A stretch of 11,417 nt of DNA from Asterionellopsis glacialis (taxonomy: Eukaryota > Bacillariophyta > Plagiogrammaphyceae > Rhaphoneidales > Asterionellopsidaceae), in contig WKLE02001207.1 in the NCBI GenBank assembly GCA_014885115.2, positions 10,576 through 21,992 on the forward strand. The letters run 5' to 3'. The notes beneath the pieces were generated by a model that had not been told where the DNA came from, made no database searches, and was given only the letters and a program-made list of their open reading frames with translations. Positions within the stretch are counted from its first letter, which is position 1; every line of letters begins with the position of its first letter. Position numbers and translations under genes: made by a program. Positions 1 to 6,110 of the stretch are shown in pieces.

Positions 1-1
1 A

Positions 2-1888
2 GCCAAGATGGCACGTATGACAGTCGCAGAAGCATTGACCAACATGGTTTGGGCCAAGATTTCAAAGATTGAGGATATCAAGGCAAGTGGAAACTGGATG
101 TATGCTGCTAAGCTTCCTGGTGAGGGTGCTAAAATGTACGATGCCTGTGAAGCATTGCGTGACTGCTTGCTTACCCTTGGTGTAGGAATCGATGGAGGTA
201 AGGACTCTCTTTCGATGGCTGCACGATGTGGAGAAGAAGTCGTCAAGGCTCCTGGAGAGCTCACCATGACTTGCTACGTCACCTCTCCGGATATCACCAA
301 GACTGTTACTCCAGACCTTAAATGTCCTGGAGGCTCGAAACTTCTCTTTGTTGATCTTAGTGGCGGTAAGGGCCGTCTTGGAGGCTCAGCTCTCGCTCAG
401 GTTTACAGTCAAATTGGAGATGACAGTCCAGATGTTGAGGACTTTGCCGCGTTCAAAAAGGCATTCAATGTTACGCAAGACCTTATTGACTCCCGTACAA
501 TTCTTGCTGGACATGACCGTTCGGATGGTGGTTTGGTCGTTGCTCTTCTTGAAATGGCCTTTTCTGGTAACTGCGCTATCGATGTCAAGGTCCCTGATGT
601 TGGTGGTGATATTGCTACTCTCTTTGGTGAAGATGCGGGTATGGTATTGGAAGTTGCAGGCGATGATGCTGCTTCCGTTGTTGAGGCATACACAAAGGCT
701 GGAGTATCTTGTGTAGAGATTGGAACTGTCTCTGAGGGCGATTCTATCAAGATTGCTGTTGGAGATGGTGCTCCATGTGTCGACGATAAGATGACAGCAC
801 TTCGTGATGTTTGGGAGGCCACAAGTTTCCAACTTGAAAAGCGTCAAAGAAATCCCGAGTGTGTCGCCAAGGAAGAGGCAGGATTAAAGACTCGTCAAGC
901 ACCCAAGTGGAAGCTTACCTACACACCAGAACCCACCGATGAAGCCATTATGAAGAGTGAAACCAAGCACAAGGTGGCCATCATTCGTCAAGAGGGAAGT
1001 AACGGAGATCGTGAAATGATTTCAGCCTTTTTGGCAGCTGGATTTGATGCCTGGGACGTAGCTGTGAGTGATCTTGTCAATGGAGATGTTACTCTAGATA
1101 TGTTCCGTGGTATTGTATTTGTGGGTGGATTTTCATTTGCCGACGTTCTTGATAGTGGTAAGGGTTGGGCCGGTGTCATCCGTTTCAACGAAGGTGTCTA
1201 CAAACAATTCCAAGAATTCCGTAAGAGACCTGATACCTTCAGTCTTGGAGTGTGCAATGGTTGCCAACTCATGGCCTTGCTTGGCTGGATCCCCAAGGGT
1301 GAAGGACTACCAGAAGAGCAACAACCTAGGTTGCTCGAGAATGACAGTGGTCGTTTCGAAAGTCGTTTCAGCAGTGTCCAAATTCAAGAAAGTCCTGCCG
1401 TTATGTTCAAGGTAAGTTTTTGTTCTCGTCTGAATCAATGCGAAAAGGCTATATTCTCCTCTTGTTTCTTCATTTGTAAATGATAATGCTCTAATCGTAT
1501 TCGCATTTTCCCTACTATTCCTCTCCGTTCAACACAGGGTATGGAAGGTTCATCTCTTGGTATTTGGGTAGCACATGGTGAAGGTCGTTTCCATTTCCCT
1601 GACAAATCTATCTATGAGAATGTCAAGGCTAATAACTTATCACCTCTCAAGTACGTCAATGATGCCAATGAAGTGACAGAAGAATACCCCTTCAACCCTA
1701 ACGGCAGTCCCGATGGTCTTGCTGCTCTATGTTCGGAAGATGGACGTCATTTAGCCATGATGCCTCATCCAGAACGTGTCTTTACTACATGGCAATGGCC
1801 ATGGACACCATCTGACTGGAAGGATTACAAGGCAGGACCCTGGCTTCAAATGTTCCAGAATGCAAGAAAATTCTGTGATGGACAGTAA
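2..1888 (+). CDS. PFAS: Phosphoribosylformylglycinamidine synthase (PurL/FGAM synthase), C-terminal part, two exons
   Basis: The coding sequence joins 2-1411 and 1538-1888 and gives 586 residues; the frame is open to the left edge, so the true start lies outside. The enzyme converts FGAR, ATP and glutamine to FGAM in de novo purine synthesis. Seen: the second AIR-synthase-like half, with GIDGGKDSLSM near residues 62-72 and GHDRSDGGL near 170-178. A glutamine amidotransferase domain follows from about 322 (KVAIIRQEGSNGDREM). It carries the nucleophile Cys418 in GVCNGCQ, His483 in AHGEGR, and His547/Glu549 in MMPHPERVF, so the triad is complete. The C-terminal PWLQMFQNARK matches the natural end of the family. 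Full-length members are about 1300 residues, so roughly 55% is missing on the left. The methionine at 8 is internal, not a start. The next gene (2677-3211) converges on it. The identification is secure from family motifs. Confidence 0.97.
1412..1537 (+). other. Spliceosomal intron in the PurL gene (phase 0)
   Basis: The donor is AAG|GTAAGTTTTT and the acceptor is a pyrimidine-rich stretch ending AACACAG|GGT. The intron is 126 nt and phase 0, joining ...AVMFK to GMEGSSLGIW, which restores the contiguous PurL amidotransferase sequence. Its length is a multiple of three, but it contains an in-frame TGA at 1481-1483. Retention would therefore truncate the protein after the Cys nucleophile and before the catalytic His and Glu. 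Confidence 0.95.
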
Positions 1889-2400
1889 AACAAAATACTG
1901 TACTGTTTTGTGTTTTGTGTGTATCTCACGCACCTATTGTATAATATTATATTATTGGGTATACGCGAGGTATGGAGTCAAAAGTGATGGGGTTAGATGA
2001 ACTTGTAATGAAACCAACAAGATGGGAATAATATGTTTAAAATCCTTTATGTACGAAAAATAAGATACCAAGAAAAAGAAGTTTTATAAATGAAAAAAAG
2101 AATTCATCCTACAATCTTGAACTGCAAGAGAGGGAATGACTATAGCTACATAAAAAAATAATTCTTTAAAACAGAGAGACAAAAAAGAGTGAAGTGAAAC
2201 TTTTATTTTTCCTAATATTGTCCCAGAAGGACCGTTGCAGAAAAACATGATTCGAAAACTTGGCCGTAAATACGTGTTGATCTGCTTTTCATCGAGAGGC
2301 AGCTAGTACTACGGCACGGAAAAGTCAACGTCTAAACGAAACAGTGAACACCAACATTATAATGAATGAAAATTTAAAGGTACCATTGTGTACAAGTTGT

Positions 2401-2429
2401 TGTTATTTTTAGTAAAGTTAAAAATAACA
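2401..2429. repeat. Perfect AT-rich inverted repeat (11-bp arms, 7-nt loop)
   Basis: TGTTATTTTTA at 2401-2411 is the exact reverse complement of TAAAAATAACA at 2419-2429. A second, overlapping inverted pair, TTTTAGTA (2407-2414) with TACTAAAA (2432-2439), could form a competing stem. The site is about 250 bp downstream of the minus-strand gene's stop. It could be an RNA 3'-end structure or chance in AT-rich DNA. Confidence 0.5.
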
Positions 2430-2592
2430 GCTACTAAAAAAAACACTATTTGTTGTATATTCTTCTTGTTCCTTTTTTTTATTAATTCACTAGATCATAT
2501 ATCTCTGTTTTTTTTGTGTGTGTGTTTTTTCTTTTACATATCCGCCACTCCTTCATCGCATCCTACTGATTGCATTGCATTACTACGTTTTT

Positions 2593-2598
2593 TTTATT
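2593..2598 (-). terminator. Candidate poly(A) signal AATAAA for the small minus-strand gene
   Basis: TTTATT on the plus strand reads AATAAA on the minus strand, about 79 nt past the TAA at 2679-2677. A second copy lies at 2483-2478. In DNA this AT-rich the hexamer can occur by chance, so only position and strand support it. Confidence 0.35.
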
Positions 2599-2676
2599 TT
2601 AGACCCAAACAAAAAATCTCTCTTGTCCAACTCTTTCTTGTAGCAACACATACAAAACTCTCTAAAATGTTTTTGT

Positions 2677-3211
2677 TTACTTCCAGTATCCTTGCTTGTA
2701 TTGTTGATGACGCATACCATTGTAAATGACACCATATCCAGCAACAACGCATCCAAATACCAAAGCACCAGATGCTACTGGGTTGAATGGAGGTTCAAAG
2801 ACAGGCTGTTATATGAGTATTATCAAATAAGTATAAACAATGAAAAAGAAAAAAAGAGGAAAAAAAACAAAGTGTGGGTGAGTTGATGTTTGTTGGAGGA
2901 GGGATTCTCTAGTCCGTACAGGATTTCTTGAAATATAATTCATATATACAAAATAAATTCATTGAATAAAAGAATACATCCAATTTTCGTATTCATCGAA
3001 ATGTCCAATTCGAACCCTACAGTGTCGGACCCCGCACGCAAGACAATGGACAAAGACGGGTAACAACACTCACGTGAGGATGAGGATCCACTGGACGTGT
3101 GGCTTCCAATTTTTGCCATGCAGATGCTTTATGCATCTTGGGTCCATCGGACATGCTTCGCTTGGCACCGTTGGAGGTGATGGTACGAACAAGAGTAGTA
3201 CGAGGCAACAT
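2677..3211 (-). CDS. Small spliced gene: 88-residue probable mitochondrial single-span membrane protein
   Basis: The coding sequence joins 3211-3074 (46 codons) and 2805-2677 (42 codons plus TAA) on the minus strand. Exon 1 starts MLPRTTLVRTITSNGAKR, which is basic, hydroxylated and free of acidic residues, as expected of a mitochondrial presequence with a possible cut near Arg18. Exon 2 starts PVFEPPFNP and has a hydrophobic span at about residues 56-76 (SGALVFGCVVAGYGVIYNG). It ends in a short basic/aromatic tail, HQQYKQGYWK. The splice joins ...VDPHPH to PVFEPP in frame between exact consensus sites. The start has A at -3. Size and topology resemble small nuclear-encoded respiratory-chain subunits; COX7C-type subunits also have a Pro/Phe-rich segment before one helix. 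That match is weak and the family is not identified. It is divergently arranged with the HIBCH-like gene and convergent with PurL. The gene is fairly sure; the function is not. Confidence 0.75.
2806..3073 (-). other. Spliceosomal intron in the small mitochondrial-like gene (phase 0)
   Basis: On the minus strand the donor is CAC|GTGAGTGTTG (from 3073) and the acceptor is CATATAACAG|CCT (ending at 2806). The intron is 268 nt, phase 0, and much more AT-rich than the exons. It is the longest of the three introns seen here. Read-through adds SVVTRLCPLS-type residues and hits a stop, so splicing is needed to reach the membrane segment. Confidence 0.8.
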
Positions 3212-3767
3212 GGTGATTGTCTATGTACCTGGTATGGGGTGATAACGACGACACAACGAACGTTTCACTACTGCGTCTCCTTTTGCAGTCGTCTGTAGGT
3301 TGCGTCTTGATCGAGCCCGTCAGTTGCGCTGGTTGGTTTTTTCGCTTGGAGTGCAGATGGGCCATCGGAATATTGCATCTCTAGTACAAACCAACGTAGA
3401 TTTTACAGAGTATCTAACTCGAAAGGCAACGTTTGCGAACCGCACGCGGGAACGCGCAGATTTCACGAAAGAGCCACCAAATGTCTGTCCTTCTATCAAT
3501 GACAAGTCTCTCCAAGATTTTGAGGCTCCTGTTTTTTCTCGGTCGTCCCGACACAAGAAAGCAAGAAGAAGGATTATTGGGTGCAAGGGACGACGTTCCT
3601 GACAACCTCAACCCTTTGGCCATCATTAAGTTGAAAGAGAGTGTTGCCAAAATCATTTCACTTTCGTGACCCTCTTTTGAATGGAATCATTCCCTCTGCA
3701 CAGCTTACTCGAGCTCCAAAAATAAAACACAACAAATCTTTTTTAGAATCAACAATTATAATAAATT
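3212..3767. promoter_or_regulatory. Shared upstream region of two divergent genes
   Basis: These 556 bp separate the starts of the small minus-strand gene (3211) and the HIBCH-like gene (3768), so the promoters of both must lie here. The composition is balanced on the left and centre and AT-rich in the last 50 bp before 3768. A GCGGGAA/TTCCCGC core at 3446-3452, inside a GC-rich patch CGCACGCGGGAACGCGC, resembles an E2F-type site but is too short to claim. A 62-codon frame at 3481-3669 (+), starting MSVLLSMTSL and ending KLKESVAKIISLS, could be a small gene or an upstream ORF. I see nothing that decides it. Confidence 0.5.
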
Positions 3768-5351
3768 ATGTCAGTCTCCGCAGCTGCAGCTGCCATTGCA
3801 CGTAGTAAATCGGCAGCTGAAGCAGCATCGTTAGCCCAACGTCGAGCAGCTGCCTTGTTGGAAGCGAAAAAGGCAGGTGCACCAGCGTCTGTGGCATCTA
3901 TCCCCATTGATGGAGTAGATTTTGGGAATGCCAATGTAGGAATACGACAACTAGGTGCCTCACGACGTGTGTTCCTGCGTCAACCCTACATGACACCAGA
4001 TGAAATTGAAGGCTTGGGATTTCGTATTGGTGTATTGTCTAAAAATCAATCCATGAGTAGTATACTAATTGCTGCCAATGATGAAGAAGACAATCCTACA
4101 TGCTTCCTCCAAAGTGTTCGTGATTCTGAACGTCATGACGATGGGATGAGCTTTATTGATACCGACCTATCTTCGGATCGTATTTGGCATGTGGCTGGTG
4201 GATACGATCCATTGGAGGTATACAAATCTAACATGTTTGAAGATTCCAATGCGGTCTTGAATTTGCTAACCAATGTTCAAAAACTAGCATTGTCTGTTCG
4301 CGGCGATGCCCAAGAAACGAAAATACCTGTGGTGACACTCCCTCATGGACTTGTTAATGATGGTGGATATGCCTTATGTATGGGAAGTTATGTCATGGCA
4401 ACACGGGATACATCCTTTCGTATTCTGAACCCCTCCAAGGGATTAGCCCTCGATCCTATTGGATTGTCGTATATGTTACCACGATTAGGATGGGAATATA
4501 ATCAACCCAGTGCCAATTATCCTGGAATTGGATACATTATGGCCTTGACAGGTATGGAAGCCAATGCGTCGGACATGATGGAAACAGGATTGGCTACTCA
4601 CTATATTGAATCACCACGATTTTTAGGAATCATGGAACAAGCTCTGGCAGACATTGATCCATGGAAACGACAAGCATTGTTACCTGGTGACAAACGTTTA
4701 ATGGGTGAACCCAAACCCAAGGGTGATAAGAATGCAGCCTTTCGTAATAAAATGATTGCCAATACATTGCATGCCTTTGCTCAATACCATGCATCAGGAC
4801 GTGACATTTGGTCTGACAAACATGGCAATTATACCATGTCGAGAGAAGAAAAACAACTGGATGATCCATCTTTAAATTTAGATCCTATCCAATTTGAACA
4901 ACCAAGAGTAAGTGACTTGGTGAATTATGGTGCTACCTTTGATGAGATTTTCAAGGAAGAATCTACTGTCCATGGGATTATGGAACGATTCCGTGAAATT
5001 GCCAATACAACAACCTCTGATGAAGAAGAACAAGAATGTAGTGATGTTGCAGCTGACATTCTTCAACGTATGGAACGTCAATCACCCTTGTCCCTAAGTA
5101 TTGTGTATCGATTATTTCAAATGGGTAAAAAACGTGGTGAAACCTTGGAAAGTTGTATGGACCGTGAAAAACGTACCCAAGCCAAACTCTTTGGTATGGC
5201 AGATTATCAAAATTGGGCAAAATATACACTTCAACAACCTCATGACAATGGCGATGGTGACGACGATGATGCACCATCCTTTACCAAGTGGAAACATTCC
5301 AGTGTCAAGGATGTCACACGTGATGAAGTTGATGAAATTATTCAAGGTTAG
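3768..5351 (+). CDS. Divergent 3-hydroxyisobutyryl-CoA hydrolase-like (crotonase-fold) protein, possible pseudoenzyme
   Basis: A single-exon product of 527 residues. HIBCH family members release 3-hydroxyisobutyrate from its CoA ester in mitochondrial valine breakdown. Seen: an Ala/Arg/Lys-rich, acid-poor N-terminus (residues 1-45) fitting a mitochondrial presequence; HVAGGYDPLEVY at 141-152, matching the family's CAGGD region; HGLVNDGGYALCMG at 193-206, the oxyanion-hole region; NPSKGLALDPIGLSYMLPRL at 221-240; and GYIMALTGMEANASDMMETG at 255-274. The HIBCH-type C-terminus follows, SPLSLSIVYRLF (439-450) to FTKWKHSSVKDVT (505-517). In active HIBCH the PET-x-x-GL motif supplies the catalytic Glu; here that position reads Asn or a neighbouring non-acidic residue. 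The nearby Asp (Asp229) may be kept. The GHDF-x-EGVRA motif near the C-terminus is also changed (MADYQNWAKYT), next to an acidic insert GDGDDDD. It may be non-catalytic, for example like the HIBCH-related mitoribosomal protein mS47. Family confident, activity doubtful. A is at -3 of the start. Confidence 0.88.
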   Translation: MSVSAAAAAIARSKSAAEAASLAQRRAAALLEAKKAGAPASVASIPIDGVDFGNANVGIRQLGASRRVFLRQPYMTPDEIEGLGFRIGVLSKNQSMSSILIAANDEEDNPTCFLQSVRDSERHDDGMSFIDTDLSSDRIWHVAGGYDPLEVYKSNMFEDSNAVLNLLTNVQKLALSVRGDAQETKIPVVTLPHGLVNDGGYALCMGSYVMATRDTSFRILNPSKGLALDPIGLSYMLPRLGWEYNQPSANYPGIGYIMALTGMEANASDMMETGLATHYIESPRFLGIMEQALADIDPWKRQALLPGDKRLMGEPKPKGDKNAAFRNKMIANTLHAFAQYHASGRDIWSDKHGNYTMSREEKQLDDPSLNLDPIQFEQPRVSDLVNYGATFDEIFKEESTVHGIMERFREIANTTTSDEEEQECSDVAADILQRMERQSPLSLSIVYRLFQMGKKRGETLESCMDREKRTQAKLFGMADYQNWAKYTLQQPHDNGDGDDDDAPSFTKWKHSSVKDVTRDEVDEIIQG

Positions 5352-5405
5352 GAGAAAATAAAAATATTTTTAATCTCTATAAATCTAATATTTCGCATAC
5401 AAAAC

Positions 5406-5411
5406 AATAAA
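5406..5411 (+). terminator. Candidate poly(A) signal AATAAA for the HIBCH-like gene
   Basis: AATAAA lies 55 nt past the TAG, a usual distance for a 3'-end signal. An earlier AATAAA at 5357-5362 is only 6 nt past the stop and overlaps the palindrome TAAAAATATTTTTA. Support is position and sequence only. Confidence 0.35.
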
Positions 5412-5943
5412 GACGAACAAACAATTGTTAAGGACTAAGTTTACAAACGCGCACTTTGCAACCCTCATCTTCTTATAGTTGGTTGTGACACACTCTTGTG
5501 TACCAAAGGGGTTTTATTGCGTCTTGAACGTTGGTGGGGGCTCCTTTCGAGTTCGAGGTGACGCCTGGCTGTCTGTCCTCTTTGGTTGTCGATCGATTTT
5601 CCTGCTAGGTAACAGCACTCGTAAAAATCTACAGCATCCAGTATGTGCGTCAGTGGTGTTGCGTCACTCATCTCTGCGGAAGCCATCTGTGTGCTAGGTG
5701 CTAGCATTCGATTCGCTCTCCCGTCAGAAAGACAGGAACAAGCAGCATACGAAAATTCTGGAGAAGATCGGTCCATCTTGAAAACTGACGCAAGGTGAGA
5801 GAGAGAGACTACTCGGATGAGACAAACGCTGAGTAGAGAGAGTACATGTAGCTTCTTTTATTATCTCATAGAAAAAGACATTGGCGGACGACCAAGGAAC
5901 TTTGTGCAAAGCAACGACGTTTACATTTACTAGATTTGACTGC

Positions 5944-5968
5944 AGTGCAAAGTAGATATCTTTGCACT
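5944..5968. repeat. Perfect inverted repeat AGTGCAAAG / CTTTGCACT upstream of the PPR gene
   Basis: Nine-base arms at 5944-5952 and 5960-5968 flank the 7-nt spacer TAGATAT. The core GTGCAAAG occurs a third time, in direct orientation, at 5904-5911. All three copies fall 140-210 bp upstream of the PPR start codon, where regulatory sites would lie. Binding by a dimeric factor is an inference. Confidence 0.45.
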
Positions 5969-6110
5969 TCATAGAAAACTTATTGTATTCAAACTCATGG
6001 TTCTGTAAATAAAAGTTGAGATACTCATTGATTTTGCCAAACTTTAAAACATTAAATTTGCATTGAAGAAACATTAAAATACCTACACACATATAATATA
6101 AAAAGAAAGA

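Larger units (their letters stand above)
1889..2676. other. AT-rich intergenic region between convergent genes; no gene seen
   Basis: This 788-bp stretch holds the 3' flanks of the PurL gene and of the small minus-strand gene. It is rich in A and T runs and includes a T8-(GT)n-T6 tract near 2508-2531. Open frames here, such as one at 2388-2729 (+), are Phe/Leu/Ser-rich products of T-rich DNA and show no protein-like pattern. A block of more balanced composition lies at about 2216-2345; I could not match it to any RNA gene. No AATAAA was noticed close behind the PurL stop. Confidence 0.7.
5352..6110. other. Intergenic region with an unresolved ORF-rich block
   Basis: This holds the 3' flank of the HIBCH-like gene and the 5' flank of the PPR gene. 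From 5352 to about 5440 it is AT-rich and includes a perfect palindrome TAAAAATATTTTTA at 5359-5372. From about 5465 to 5800 the composition is more balanced and frames are open on both strands. On the minus strand, 5776-5465 encodes 103 residues starting MDRSSPEFSYAACSCLSDG. On the plus strand, 5643-5798 encodes 51 residues starting MCVSGVASLISAEAICVLG and runs into a donor-like AAG|GTGAGA at 5795. A tandem GTGCTAG pair lies at 5691-5704 and a GA-rich tract near 5795-5808. From 5850 to 6110 it is AT-rich. Neither frame shows a family I recognise. Confidence 0.45.

Noticed and set aside
386..847. Long minus-strand open frames (137 and 153 codons) opposite PurL
   Set aside because: They lie antisense to a securely identified conserved coding region, and their products show no family pattern; they reflect codon bias of the plus strand.
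2249..2259. GATTCGAAAAC, resembling a tRNA B box
   Set aside because: No A box, acceptor stem or anticodon arm could be drawn around it on either strand.
2388..2729. 113-codon plus-strand frame
   Set aside because: The product is Phe/Leu/Ser-rich from T runs, and it overlaps exon 2 of the better supported minus-strand gene.
2806..3073. AATAAA hexamers on the plus strand near 2950-2970 as a PurL 3' end
   Set aside because: They lie about 1 kb past the PurL stop and inside the intron of the opposite-strand gene.
3446..3452. GCGGGAA, an E2F-like core in the divergent upstream region
   Set aside because: A 7-bp match in a GC-rich patch is expected by chance, and neither neighbouring gene is a cell-cycle gene.
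5724..6092. 122-codon minus-strand frame upstream of the PPR gene
   Set aside because: The composition is Asn/Phe/Lys/Ser-rich as expected of AT-rich DNA, with no motif, and it covers the region needed for the PPR promoter.
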